Below, piece by piece: positions 8,706 to 17,391 of a stretch of DNA of 64,000 nucleotides; within the stretch, counting starts at the first letter, position 1; every line of letters starts with the position of its first letter. The notes under the pieces are model-generated. The model worked only from the letters and a program-made list of their open reading frames with translations. It made no database searches and was not told where the DNA came from. Both the position numbers and the translations under genes were made by a program. Source of the DNA: Rosettibacter sp964572725 (lineage in GTDB: Bacteria; Bacteroidota; Ignavibacteria; Ignavibacteriales; Melioribacteraceae); contig CAZNFW010000001.1 in NCBI GenBank assembly GCA_964572725.1, positions 106,729 to 170,728 on the forward strand, in the 5' to 3' direction.

Positions 8706-9545
8706 ATGAAATTTTTCAATTTAGATACAATTAAAAAGATATTTGTAATTATTACACCGAATATTCCTGATTCAAGTACAAAAACTTATAAGTTCAGTTT
8801 TTTTAGAAGTATTGGTTACATTTTAATTTATACATTAATTTCATGGCTTATATTAATCTTTATTCTTTCTATTACTCCATTAAAAGATTTTCTTTTTGTT
8901 TTAGATAATCAGGAATTGATTGCTCAAAGAAAAAAAATAAGCGAGCTTCAGGAAAAAGTAAGAATGTTAACAAATCAGCTTGAAGATATTTCTTCAACAA
9001 ACGAAAAAATAAAATATACTCTTAAACTTGCTCAAAGAGATACTTCAGATACATCAAAGTCAATTTATGATACTTTAAGAAAAAAAATTTCAAAGAAAAT
9101 AAATCTTGGCGGCAATATTTTCTTAGCAGTTAAAGAATTAATTAATAAATTTTATTGTGGAAATAATTTTACAGACTCATTAATTTTTCTTGCACCTGCA
9201 ACTGGAATAGTAACTAAAGAGTTTAGTCCTGAAACTGGTCACCTTGGGGTGGATTATGGACTTAAGATTGGTTCTCCAGTTTATGCTGCATCAGGGGGAT
9301 TAGTAATATTTGCTGATTATACAGTTGATTACGGATACACCATTATTATTCAACATGATAATGGTTATTTAACTATGTATAAACATTGTTCATCGCTTTT
9401 GAAAAAGCCACAAGATTTTGTAAGACAGGGAGAATTGATTGCTTTAAGCGGAAATTCTGGCAAAAAAAGTACTGGCCCTCACCTTCATTTTGAAATCTGG
9501 CATAGGGGTAAACCTGTTAATCCGGAAAAATTAATAATTAAATAA
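8706..9545 (+). CDS. M23 family metallopeptidase with membrane anchor and coiled coil
   Basis: A membrane-anchored LytM/M23 endopeptidase of about 279 residues that should cleave peptidoglycan cross-links in the periplasm. A cytoplasmic N-terminus is followed by one membrane segment (ILIYTLISWLILIFILSITP, about 40-60), a coiled coil (about 70-110, QRKKISELQEKVRMLTNQLE) and the peptidase domain. The zinc ligands are visible in HLGVDYG (H-x3-D) and GPHLHFEIW (HxH). I chose the ATG at 8706 over the GTG at 8700 because AGG at 8698-8700 then sits five bases upstream. The next gene, 9 bp on, is a bactofilin, and M23/bactofilin pairs are a known morphogenesis arrangement. Confidence 0.85.
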   Translation: MKFFNLDTIKKIFVIITPNIPDSSTKTYKFSFFRSIGYILIYTLISWLILIFILSITPLKDFLFVLDNQELIAQRKKISELQEKVRMLTNQLEDISSTNEKIKYTLKLAQRDTSDTSKSIYDTLRKKISKKINLGGNIFLAVKELINKFYCGNNFTDSLIFLAPATGIVTKEFSPETGHLGVDYGLKIGSPVYAASGGLVIFADYTVDYGYTIIIQHDNGYLTMYKHCSSLLKKPQDFVRQGELIALSGNSGKKSTGPHLHFEIWHRGKPVNPEKLIIK

Positions 9546-9554
9546 GGAGGAGCT

Positions 9555-9926
9555 ATGGCATCAAAAAGAGATTCACACGAAGAAGAAGTAAGTATAATCA
9601 GCAGTGGAGTGAAAATAGAAGGGAATTTGAGCAGTGAAGGAAATGTTAGAATTGATGGCATTGTAATTGGAAATTTAACAATTAATGGTAATTTAACTAT
9701 TGGAGATACTTCGGAAATTTTTGGAGAAATCAAAGCACGTAATATTACTACAAATGGAAAAGTTGAAGGTAAAATTTTTGCTTCGGAAAAATTAAAATTG
9801 GAACCAAAATCAGTAATTAAAGGTGATTTAATTACAAAAACATTAATTATAGAAGAAGGAGCAATTTTTGAAGGGCACAGTTCGATGAATGGTGCTCAAA
9901 CTTCAGCTCAAAAAGAAAATGGATGA
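9555..9926 (+). CDS. Bactofilin (polymer-forming cytoskeletal protein)
   Basis: A 123-residue bactofilin (DUF583). The central domain is a regular beta-helix with repeats of about 6 residues rich in V/I and G/N: ISSGVKIEGNLSSEGNVRID, GIVIGNLTINGNLTIGDTSE, IKARNITTNGKVEGKIFASE. Disordered tails flank it. Bactofilins polymerise without nucleotide and position cell-wall enzymes. A strong AAGGAGG site precedes the ATG. The M23 peptidase gene lies 9 bp upstream, so the two proteins probably work together at the envelope. The 3' end overlaps the start of the ATP synthase accessory gene, linking this pair to the atp operon. Confidence 0.9.
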   Translation: MASKRDSHEEEVSIISSGVKIEGNLSSEGNVRIDGIVIGNLTINGNLTIGDTSEIFGEIKARNITTNGKVEGKIFASEKLKLEPKSVIKGDLITKTLIIEEGAIFEGHSSMNGAQTSAQKENG

Positions 9927-10176
9927 ATTAGGAAAATATCCTAAAAAATTATCTGAAACTTATAGAAATATTGGTCCATATCTTGGATTGGGGACTCAGC
10001 TTGCAGCTACAATTATATTAATGTTTTTTTTAGGCAGATGGATGGATAGTTTATTTAATACAAGCCCTTTTTTAATGATAATTTTTTCATTTATTGGGTG
10101 TTTCGCAGCAGTTTATAATTTTATAAAAACAGTTTTGAATTTAAATAAGAAAAACAAACTTGATAAAACAAATTAA
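9919..10176 (+). CDS. AtpZ/AtpI-family F0F1-ATPase accessory membrane protein
   Basis: A small protein with two membrane segments: GPYLGLGTQLAATIILMFFL and FLMIIFSFIGCFAAVYNFIK, joined by GRWMDSLFNTSP. This is the AtpZ/AtpI arrangement (double-helix hairpin with a GxxxD loop) found at the head of many atp operons, where it helps assemble the c-ring. I chose the ATG at 9919 (MDELGKYPKK) over an in-frame ATG at 9889, because 9919 overlaps the bactofilin stop by 8 bp and gives the usual family N-terminus. Translation is probably coupled to the bactofilin gene. Confidence 0.75.
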   Translation: MDELGKYPKKLSETYRNIGPYLGLGTQLAATIILMFFLGRWMDSLFNTSPFLMIIFSFIGCFAAVYNFIKTVLNLNKKNKLDKTN

Positions 10177-10546
10177 ACTTTCAGCAGCATTAATAATTTT
10201 AATTAATGTAATAATAATTCTTTTATCCTATCTTAAAATCTTATCTGATTCTCAATTTAACTCGTTCATTTTTGCATGTCTGATTGCGATTATTAATTAT
10301 ATTATTTTTTTATTTTTATTTTATAAATCAGTTAAGGAAGAAAATAAAAAATTTATCAAAATAAATTTAGGCGGTATGGCTTTTAGAATAATATTGATAC
10401 TGGCTTTAATTTTTCTTACACTCAAATTCTTGAAAGTTGATAAATATGAGTTTATATTTGCACTTTTAATATGGTATATTTTCTTGATGATATTTGAAAT
10501 AAATATAATTCGATTAGAAAAAACTGTTAAAAATTCTCTAAAGTGA
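10160..10546 (+). CDS. Small four-helix membrane protein in the atp operon (AtpI-like)
   Basis: A 128-residue very hydrophobic protein with four predicted membrane helices (about 6-24, 31-53, 70-88, 97-115). It starts with TTG at 10160 inside the end of the previous gene and ends overlapping the atpB start, so it is tightly coupled on both sides. Size, helix count and position between AtpZ and subunit a match the ATP synthase subunit I (AtpI/AtpR-like) slot, and the family is poorly conserved in sequence. I see no catalytic motif. The call rests mainly on position and topology. Confidence 0.5.
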   Translation: MIKQIKLSAALIILINVIIILLSYLKILSDSQFNSFIFACLIAIINYIIFLFLFYKSVKEENKKFIKINLGGMAFRIILILALIFLTLKFLKVDKYEFIFALLIWYIFLMIFEINIIRLEKTVKNSLK

Positions 10547-11385
10547 ATATGTGGTTTAATAATGCTGCACAGGATTCATTGAATGCTGCAAAGTCTGGCT
10601 CTCAGGATACAGGCTGGATATTGCATCACATCCTTGATTCAAAAGAGATTGATTTGACCCCTTTTGGAGTAATTCATCTTCCCGAAATCCATATTTTTGG
10701 TTTGGATTTATCAATTACCAAACATGTTGTTTTCATGTGGATTGCAGCTCTTATTTTAATTGTTACATTTATTAAGGTATCCAATTCATATAAAAAGTCG
10801 TTAGTCCCTAAAGGAATTACCAATTTTGTTGAAGTATTAATAGTTTTTGTGCGAGATGAAATTGCAAGACCTACTATTGGTCATGGTTATGAAAAATTTT
10901 TACCTTATTTATTAACTGTTTTCTTTTTTATTCTAACCTGTAACTTTTTAGGTTTAGTTCCTTACGCTGCAACATCAACAAGTAATATTGCAGTCACCGC
11001 AACACTGGCTGCAATTTCATTTTTCGTAATTCAAATTGGCGGAATAATGAAGAACGGATTCTTTGGATATTTCAAAGGATTGGTCCCTCACGGAATTCCA
11101 TTCTGGCTTGTGCCAATTATGTTTGTTGTTGAGTTACTTGGTTTATTCACAAAACCTTTTGCACTGGCTATCCGTCTCTTTGCAAATATGACTGCAGGTC
11201 ATATAGTTATATTAGCTTTACTGGGATTAATATTTATCTTGAAAACATATTTTGTTGTTCCTGTTTCAATTTCATTTGCATTATTTATTTATCTATTGGA
11301 AATTCTTGTTGCTCTTATACAAGCTTATATATTTACAATGTTGTCATCATTATTTATCGGGATGGCATATCATCAAGAACATTAA
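10543..11385 (+). CDS. atpB: ATP synthase F0 subunit a
   Basis: A 280-residue subunit a of the F0 proton channel. The essential arginine is in LAIRLFANMTAGH (R211 counting from the GTG), and the second half-channel segment follows in YLLEILVALIQAYIFTMLSS. The N-terminus carries a periplasmic region before the first helix. The reading frame opens with GTG at 10543 (overlapping the previous stop) and has an ATG two codons later at 10549; either could serve. Subunit c follows after 20 bp. The length is normal for the Bacteroidota/Chlorobiota form. Confidence 0.95.
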   Translation: MNMWFNNAAQDSLNAAKSGSQDTGWILHHILDSKEIDLTPFGVIHLPEIHIFGLDLSITKHVVFMWIAALILIVTFIKVSNSYKKSLVPKGITNFVEVLIVFVRDEIARPTIGHGYEKFLPYLLTVFFFILTCNFLGLVPYAATSTSNIAVTATLAAISFFVIQIGGIMKNGFFGYFKGLVPHGIPFWLVPIMFVVELLGLFTKPFALAIRLFANMTAGHIVILALLGLIFILKTYFVVPVSISFALFIYLLEILVALIQAYIFTMLSSLFIGMAYHQEH

Positions 11386-11405
11386 TATAAAAAAGGAGGA
11401 AATCA

Positions 11406-11624
11406 ATGGAATTCGCTTATTTAGCAGCTGGTTTTAGTGCAGCACTGACAGTAATTGGCGGTGCATTTGGTATAGGAAAATTGGCAAGTTCAGCTATGGA
11501 AGCAAGTGGCCGTCAACCTGAAGCAGCTGGAGAAATTAGAACTTCTATGATTATAGCTGCTGCATTAATTGAAGGTATTTCTCTTTTCGCATTGGTTATT
11601 TGTATTCTTTTAGCACTGAAATAA
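11406..11624 (+). CDS. atpE: ATP synthase F0 subunit c
   Basis: A 72-residue hairpin of two membrane helices with the polar loop GRQPEAAGEIR. The ion-binding carboxylate is E56 in AALIEGISLFALV. Glu is followed by Gly rather than Thr/Ser, and no Gln sits at the usual sodium-ligand site in helix 1, so the sequence fits a proton-binding rather than a sodium-binding ring (inference from known ion signatures). A very strong AAAAAGGAGGAAATCA site precedes the ATG, as expected for the subunit needed in the highest copy number. Confidence 0.95.
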   Translation: MEFAYLAAGFSAALTVIGGAFGIGKLASSAMEASGRQPEAAGEIRTSMIIAAALIEGISLFALVICILLALK

Positions 11625-11659
11625 TTTTTGATTTCTCTTTCAAATAAGGGAGTAAATTT

Positions 11660-12205
11660 ATGATAATTAGTAATTTATTAATAATTGCATTGAGCAGCGG
11701 TGGTGAACATTCAGGTAGTCCGCTTGATGTAAATCCAGGATTGATTTTGTGGACAGTTGTTACAGTCATTTTTTTGCTAATAATATTGTCTAAACTTGCA
11801 TGGAAGCCAATTTTAAAATCCCTTAATGAAAGAGAAAACTTAATCAAAGAATCACTTGAAAAAGCAGAGAATGCAAGAAAAGAAGCAGAAAGATTAATTG
11901 CAGAAAATAAAGCCAACCTGCAAAAAGCAGAAGCTGAAGCACAAAAAATTATTGACCAAAGCAGAGAATATGCTGAAAAATTAAAAATGCAGATACTTGA
12001 AGAAAGTAAATCTCAGGCAAAACGAATGATTGAAGATGCATCGAAAGAAATTGAAAGAAAAAATGCTGAAGCTTTTATTAAATTAAAAGAACAGGTTGCA
12101 GATATTGCAATTAGTGCTGCTGAAAAAATCTTGAGAGAAAATCTTGATAAAGAAAAACAAACAAAAATTATAGCTAAGTATCTGGAAGATCTTTCAAAGA
12201 ACTAA
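11660..12205 (+). CDS. atpF: ATP synthase F0 subunit b
   Basis: A 181-residue subunit b. One N-terminal membrane helix (about 27-48, LILWTVVTVIFLLIILSKLA) leads into WKPILKSLNERENLIKESLE and a long charged coiled coil rich in Glu, Lys and Ala that forms the peripheral stalk. It stands between atpE and atpH, 35 bp and 2 bp apart, within the atp operon. Only one b-type gene is present here, so the stalk is probably a homodimer unless a second copy lies elsewhere. Confidence 0.93.
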   Translation: MIISNLLIIALSSGGEHSGSPLDVNPGLILWTVVTVIFLLIILSKLAWKPILKSLNERENLIKESLEKAENARKEAERLIAENKANLQKAEAEAQKIIDQSREYAEKLKMQILEESKSQAKRMIEDASKEIERKNAEAFIKLKEQVADIAISAAEKILRENLDKEKQTKIIAKYLEDLSKN

Positions 12206-12207
12206 TT

Positions 12208-12765
12208 ATGAGTGTTTACAGAATATCATATCGCTATGCTAATTCTCTGTTTAAGCTTGCTGAAGAAAAAAATATTCTAACAAGTATTGCTCAAGATGCA
12301 GAATTGGTTTATTCGATTATAAGCAGTTCAAAAGAACTTCGTGCATTGCTTAAAAATCCTGTAATTAAATCTGATAAGAAAAAAGAACTATTATCAAAAA
12401 TTTTGGGAGGAAAGATTAGTGATGATATGATGAAATTTATTGATTTTGTTGTTGAAAAGAATAGAGAGGATATATTAGTTGACATTATGCAGGAATTTTT
12501 GAACTTGCGAGACAATAAGGAAGGTATACTGCGTATTCAGGTTATTACTGCCGTTGAAATTAATGATGATTTGAAAAAAGAGATTGAAAAAGTTCTCGAG
12601 AATATGGAAAGAAAGAAAATTCAAAGCAGTTATGTGATCAATCCAAATATACTTGGTGGTTATGTAATAAAATTTAAGGACACTGTAATTGATGCCTCGC
12701 TTACTCATCAATTAGAAAGATTAAGAAAAAAGTTTTCTGAAGATTTAAGTATTTCGAACAATTAG
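12208..12765 (+). CDS. atpH: ATP synthase F1 subunit delta
   Basis: A 185-residue OSCP/delta subunit that joins the peripheral stalk to the F1 head. Family features are an N-terminal helical bundle starting YRYANSLFKLAEEKNIL, the segment LRALLKNPVIKSDKKKELLS, and the C-terminal GGYVIKFKDTVIDASLTHQL. The start is 2 bp after the atpF stop, and atpA follows 12 bp later, so the gene is translated in series with its neighbours. Confidence 0.93.
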   Translation: MSVYRISYRYANSLFKLAEEKNILTSIAQDAELVYSIISSSKELRALLKNPVIKSDKKKELLSKILGGKISDDMMKFIDFVVEKNREDILVDIMQEFLNLRDNKEGILRIQVITAVEINDDLKKEIEKVLENMERKKIQSSYVINPNILGGYVIKFKDTVIDASLTHQLERLRKKFSEDLSISNN

Positions 12766-12777
12766 GATGAAAATAAA

Positions 12778-14325
12778 ATGGTAGAAATCAGACCCGACGA
12801 AGTTTCTGCAATATTAAGAAAACAACTTGCCGGTTTCGATAACGAAGTTGATATTTATGATGTCGGAACTGTTCTTCAGGTTGGAGATGGAATTGCGCGT
12901 ATTTATGGATTAACAAAAGTAATGGCAAGTGAACTTGTAGAATTCCCTAATGGTGTGATGGGAATGGTTCTCAATCTCGAAGAAGATAATGTTGGTTGTG
13001 TTCTTTTTGGTGAAAGTACTTTAATTAAAGAAGGGGATATTGTTAAAAGAACTAAACGTGTAGCTTCATTTCCTGTTGGAGAAAGTTTACTCGGAAGAGT
13101 TGTTAATCCTCTTGGAGAACCACTTGACGGCAAGGGAAATATTCAATTCGAAAAATATTCCCCAATTGAAAGGAAAGCACTCGGAGTAATTCAAAGACAA
13201 CCTGTTAAGGAACCATTGCAGACAGGAATTACTGCTATTGATGCAATGATTCCAATTGGTCGTGGTCAGAGAGAATTGATTATTGGTGATAGACAAACTG
13301 GTAAAACAGCAATTGCAATTGATACAATTATTAATCAGAAATACACTCATACTGAAGAAGCAAAAAAGTACGGAATAAAACCCGTTTATTGCATATATGT
13401 TGCTATTGGACAAAAAAACTCTACAGTTGCTCAAGTAGTTGCAAAACTTGAAGAATATGGTGCAATGGAATATACAACTGTAATTTCAGCACCAGCATCT
13501 TCACCGGCACCTCTTCAATATATTGCACCTTATGCAGGAGCAACTTTGGGAGAATATTTTAGAGATAAAGGTATGCATGCTCTTGTGATTTACGATGACT
13601 TGTCAAAACAAGCAGCAGCATATCGCGAACTATCGCTTTTACTTAGGAGGCCGCCTGGAAGAGAAGCTTATCCAGGTGATGTTTTTTATTTGCATTCGCG
13701 TTTGCTTGAACGTGCTTCAAAATTAAGTGATGAAGAAGGCGGCGGAAGTTTAACTGCGTTGCCAATAATCGAAACTCAACAAGGTGACGTTTCTGCATAT
13801 ATTCCTACAAATGTTATCTCAATTACAGATGGACAAATTTATCTTGAGCCTAATTTGTTTAATGCTGGTGTTCGTCCTGCTATTAATGTTGGAATATCAG
13901 TATCTCGTGTTGGAGGTAATGCTCAAATTAAAGCAATGAAAAAGGTAGCTGGTTCATTAAAATTAGATTTAGCACAATATCGTGAACTTGAAGCATTTGC
14001 AAAGTTTGGTTCAGACCTTGATAAAGCAACTCAAAGAACACTTGCAAAAGGTGCTAGATTAGTTGAATTATTAAAGCAAGACCAATATTCTCCTATACCA
14101 GTTGAAAAACAAATTGTAAGCGTATTTATTGGAACGAATGATTACCTTGAAACCATAGATGTGAAGGATATTAAAAGATTTGAAAAAGAATTTCATGAAT
14201 ATGTTGAATTGAAATATCCTGTGATTTATGAAAATATTCGCTCAACTAAAGAATTAAGAGATGACACTATTCAACTTTTGAAAAAAGCTGCAGGTGAATT
14301 TCTGGAAAAATTTAAGAAAAGCTGA
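12778..14325 (+). CDS. atpA: ATP synthase F1 subunit alpha
   Basis: A 515-residue alpha subunit, full length for the family. It has the N-terminal beta-barrel, the non-catalytic nucleotide-binding P-loop GDRQTGKT (residues 170-177), YVAIGQKNSTVAQVV, the signature-like ALPIIETQQGDVSAYIPTN and the conserved arginine-containing GISVSRVGGNAQIKAMK. It lies between atpH and atpG. The partner beta subunit (atpD) is not in this window, as is usual where atpDC forms a separate operon. Confidence 0.97.
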   Translation: MVEIRPDEVSAILRKQLAGFDNEVDIYDVGTVLQVGDGIARIYGLTKVMASELVEFPNGVMGMVLNLEEDNVGCVLFGESTLIKEGDIVKRTKRVASFPVGESLLGRVVNPLGEPLDGKGNIQFEKYSPIERKALGVIQRQPVKEPLQTGITAIDAMIPIGRGQRELIIGDRQTGKTAIAIDTIINQKYTHTEEAKKYGIKPVYCIYVAIGQKNSTVAQVVAKLEEYGAMEYTTVISAPASSPAPLQYIAPYAGATLGEYFRDKGMHALVIYDDLSKQAAAYRELSLLLRRPPGREAYPGDVFYLHSRLLERASKLSDEEGGGSLTALPIIETQQGDVSAYIPTNVISITDGQIYLEPNLFNAGVRPAINVGISVSRVGGNAQIKAMKKVAGSLKLDLAQYRELEAFAKFGSDLDKATQRTLAKGARLVELLKQDQYSPIPVEKQIVSVFIGTNDYLETIDVKDIKRFEKEFHEYVELKYPVIYENIRSTKELRDDTIQLLKKAAGEFLEKFKKS

Positions 14326-14334
14326 TAATATATA

Positions 14335-15219
14335 ATGGCAACATTAAGAGACATAAAAAGAAGAATAATAGGAATAAAAAATACACAGCAGATAACCAAA
14401 GCTATGAAAATGGTTGCTGCAGCAAGATTGCGTCGTGCTCAGGATAATATCATTAATGCTCGGCCATATTCTCGAAAAATTTCGGAAGTTTTAGCTCATC
14501 TGCTGAGTATTGAAAAAAACATTAACAACCCATTTTTACAGGATAGAAAAGTAGAAAATCTTGCAATTGTAGTTGTTACTTCCGACAGAGGTTTGTGTGG
14601 TAGTTTTAATGTAAATGTAATTAGAAAAACAGAAGAATTAATTCATAATGATTATAAACAATTCTATGAAAATGGAAAAGTTCAGTTATATTGTGTAGGA
14701 AAGAAAGGCTTTGATTATTTTTCTAAAAGAAATTATAAAATTGCAAATTCCTTCCAAGGAATATTTTCCCACTTAAAATTTGAATTCGCTTCGGGTATTA
14801 TAAAAGAATTATCGCAAAAATTTCTAAATAATGAAGTTGACAAAATTTTATTGATTTATAACGAATTTAAATCTATCATTCAACAAAAAACTGTTATTGA
14901 ACAGCTGCTGCCTATTCAACCATTTTCTCAGAATGAATTAAATCAAATGCAGTCAGTGGATTTTATATATGAACCGGATAAAACTGGTATAATAAATTTT
15001 TTACTGCCAAAACATTTAGGTGCGCAGATGTGGAGGATTTTGTTAGAATCTTATGCTGCGGAACTCGCTGCAAGAATGACTGCTATGGATATGGCAACAG
15101 AAAATGCAAAAGAATTAATTCGTTCATTGCAATTAACTTACAATAAAGTACGTCAAGCTACGATAACCAAAGAAATAATTGAGATAGTATCCGGAGCGAA
15201 TGCCCTTAAAGAAAGCTGA
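14335..15219 (+). CDS. atpG: ATP synthase F1 subunit gamma
   Basis: A 294-residue gamma subunit, the rotating central shaft. The N-terminal helix MATLRDIKRRIIGIKNTQQI with KAMKMVAAARLRRAQ and the C-terminal helix ARMTAMDMATENAKELIRSL with TYNKVRQATITKEI are both intact. VVVTSDRGLCGSFN marks the Rossmann-like domain. It is the last gene of the atp cluster here; the next gene in the same direction is ffh, 53 bp on. No beta or epsilon gene follows. Confidence 0.96.
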   Translation: MATLRDIKRRIIGIKNTQQITKAMKMVAAARLRRAQDNIINARPYSRKISEVLAHLLSIEKNINNPFLQDRKVENLAIVVVTSDRGLCGSFNVNVIRKTEELIHNDYKQFYENGKVQLYCVGKKGFDYFSKRNYKIANSFQGIFSHLKFEFASGIIKELSQKFLNNEVDKILLIYNEFKSIIQQKTVIEQLLPIQPFSQNELNQMQSVDFIYEPDKTGIINFLLPKHLGAQMWRILLESYAAELAARMTAMDMATENAKELIRSLQLTYNKVRQATITKEIIEIVSGANALKES

Positions 15220-15272
15220 AGAATTAACTTTTGAAATGATTTTCCTTTTTATTATCTTTTTTACTGGAATTT

Positions 15273-16607
15273 ATGCTTGAAGATTTAACTGAAAAATTAG
15301 AACGAACTTTAAAGAAAATTACTGGGCAGGGAAAGTTAACTGAAGAAAATATTTCCGATACTCTTCGGGAAATTAGACGTGTTCTTTTAGATGCTGATGT
15401 AAACTATAAAGTAGCAAAACAATTTATAGAAGATGTAAAAGCAAAAGCACTTGGTAAAGAAGTTTTACTGTCTGTTACCCCGGGTCAGCTTATTACAAAA
15501 ATTATTTATGACGAGCTTACTAAACTTTTGGGTGGGACTGGTGCTGAATTGAAATTAAATCCATCAGGAATAACAGCAATTATGCTGATTGGATTACAGG
15601 GTTGTGGTAAAACTACTTTCAGTGCTAAGCTTGCTAAATATCTTAAAGAGAAAAAAAGGAATGTTCTTTTAGTTGCTGCTGATGTTTACCGACCTGCCGC
15701 AATTAATCAATTGAAAATTCTTGGTTCTCAAATAAATGTTCCTGTTTTTTCAATTGATAGCAGCAGTGACCCGGTAAAAATTGCGCAAGAGTCTCTTGCA
15801 TTTGCCAGAGATAATAAACTTGATACTGTGATTATTGATACCGCAGGAAGATTGCATGTTGACGAAGAAATGATGCAGGAAGCTTCTGCAATCAAAGAAA
15901 AAGTTAATCCTACTGAAACTTTGTTTGTTGTTGATTCTATGACAGGACAAGACGCTGTAAATTCTGCTAAAGCTTTTCACGAAAAAGTTGATTTTGACGG
16001 AATTGTAGTTACAAAGCTAGATGGTGATGCAAGAGGAGGATGTGTATTATCAATAAAAGCTGTTGTTGATAGACCAATTAAGTTTATCAGTGTAGGAGAA
16101 AAACTTGATTCGATTGAAATATTTTATCCTGATAGATTGGCTTCAAGAATACTTGGCAAGGGTGATATAATTACACTTGTTGAAAAAGCTCAACAACAGG
16201 TTGATGAAAAAGAAGCTGAAGAACTTGAAAAAAAATTATTAGCAAATAAATTTGATTTTGATGATTTCTTAAAACAGATTAAAATGATTAAAAAAATGGG
16301 TTCTTTGAAATCACTTTTATCAATGATTCCTGGAATAGGTTCTGCAATAAAAAATGCCGAGGTTGATGATAAACAATTGATAAAAGTGGAATCTATTATT
16401 CAATCTATGACAAAAGAGGAACGAAGGAATCCTAAAATATTGAATGGAAGCAGAAGAAAAAGAATTGCGCGAGGCAGTGGTAATTCTATTCAAGATGTTA
16501 ATAGATTGATAAAACAATTTAACCAGATGCAGCAAATGATAAAAATGTTGAATTCAAAATCTGGCAAAGCAGGTATAATGAATTTGAAAAATTTTAAAAT
16601 GAACTAA
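15273..16607 (+). CDS. ffh: Signal recognition particle protein Ffh (SRP54)
   Basis: A 444-residue SRP GTPase that targets nascent membrane and secreted proteins with the 4.5S RNA. It has the N domain (four-helix), the G domain with GLQGCGKTT (residues 107-115), DTAGR, and TKLDGDARGG, and a methionine-rich M domain with GSRRKRIARGSG and FNQMQQMIKML. The length is normal. It is the first gene of an ffh-rpsP-khpA-rimM-trmD-rplS series, an order widely kept in bacteria. No 4.5S RNA gene was noticed in the window. Confidence 0.96.
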   Translation: MLEDLTEKLERTLKKITGQGKLTEENISDTLREIRRVLLDADVNYKVAKQFIEDVKAKALGKEVLLSVTPGQLITKIIYDELTKLLGGTGAELKLNPSGITAIMLIGLQGCGKTTFSAKLAKYLKEKKRNVLLVAADVYRPAAINQLKILGSQINVPVFSIDSSSDPVKIAQESLAFARDNKLDTVIIDTAGRLHVDEEMMQEASAIKEKVNPTETLFVVDSMTGQDAVNSAKAFHEKVDFDGIVVTKLDGDARGGCVLSIKAVVDRPIKFISVGEKLDSIEIFYPDRLASRILGKGDIITLVEKAQQQVDEKEAEELEKKLLANKFDFDDFLKQIKMIKKMGSLKSLLSMIPGIGSAIKNAEVDDKQLIKVESIIQSMTKEERRNPKILNGSRRKRIARGSGNSIQDVNRLIKQFNQMQQMIKMLNSKSGKAGIMNLKNFKMN

Positions 16608-16636
16608 AAATAATAAATTAAGGAGGAATAAATAAA

Positions 16637-17089
16637 TTGGCAGTTAAGTTAAGACTGAAACGAATGGGAAAGAAAAAGCAGCCGGTTTACAAAGTTGTAG
16701 CTGCTGATGCACGCTCGCCAAGAGATGGTAAATTTATAGAAGCAATTGGTTTATATAATCCTAAAACAGAACCAGCTACTATTGAAATCAAAGAAGATAG
16801 AGCTTTGTATTGGCTTAATGTCGGAGCTCAACCAACAGAAACAGTAAGAAGTCTTCTTTCTCAAAAAGGTATTTTATTAAAACGCGATTTAATGAAACGT
16901 GGTTTTTCTGAAGAAGAGATTGCAAAAAAATTAGAGGAATGGACAAAATTAAAAGAAGCAAAATTAGCAGCTGCTCTTAAGAAAGCAGAAAAATCAAAAT
17001 CTAAAAAGCAGTCAGAAGCAAAAGCTGATACAATAGAAGATTCTAATAGTGCAGCGGAAGTAAAGGGTACTGCTTCCGGAGAAGCTTAA
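16637..17089 (+). CDS. rpsP: Ribosomal protein S16 with long C-terminal tail
   Basis: Small-subunit protein S16. The core (residues 1-80) reads AVKLRLKRMGKKKQPVYKVV, ADARSPRDGKFIEAIGLYNP and so on. It starts with TTG at 16637, which gives the family N-terminus and has AGGAGG at 16621-16626 upstream; no ATG is available at this position. The core is followed by a tail of about 60 residues rich in Lys, Ala, Glu and Ser. The total of 150 residues is clearly longer than the 80-90 of most S16 proteins, though tailed S16 is common in Bacteroidota. It sits 29 bp after ffh. Confidence 0.95.
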   Translation: MAVKLRLKRMGKKKQPVYKVVAADARSPRDGKFIEAIGLYNPKTEPATIEIKEDRALYWLNVGAQPTETVRSLLSQKGILLKRDLMKRGFSEEEIAKKLEEWTKLKEAKLAAALKKAEKSKSKKQSEAKADTIEDSNSAAEVKGTASGEA

Positions 17090-17143
17090 TTTAGCTTACA
17101 CTTTTAATTAGGTACCCTTATTCACTTAATGATAGGTACTTTC

Positions 17144-17377
17144 ATGAAGGAATTTATTGAATTTATCGCAAAACACCTTGTTGATAATCCGGGTAATGTT
17201 TCTATTGAAGAAGCAAGACCCGATGAAAAAACCATCGAACTTACTTTAAAAGTAGGTGCCGAAGATGTTGGAAAAGTAATTGGAAAACAAGGCAAAACTG
17301 CACAAGCAATGAGAACTTTGCTTACAGCAATTGCAGCGAAGGAAGGAAAAAGAGCTATTCTGAAAATATTGGATTAA
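17144..17377 (+). CDS. khpA: KH-domain RNA-binding protein KhpA
   Basis: A 77-residue single KH domain protein (YlqC/KhpA family). MKEFIEFIAKHLVDNPGNVS opens the protein, and the nucleic-acid-binding GxxG loop is in VIGKQGKTAQAMR. The family binds RNA and often lies between rpsP and rimM, as here. An in-frame ATG at 17129 would add five residues (MIGTF); I chose 17144 because it gives the conserved family start. The exact RNA targets are unknown. Confidence 0.9.
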   Translation: MKEFIEFIAKHLVDNPGNVSIEEARPDEKTIELTLKVGAEDVGKVIGKQGKTAQAMRTLLTAIAAKEGKRAILKILD

Positions 17378-17391
17378 AATTTTTCTATTAA

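Noticed and set aside
11406..11624. Sodium-dependent ATP synthase
   Set aside because: Subunit c has Glu followed by Gly and no Gln/Thr sodium ligands; a proton ring is more likely.
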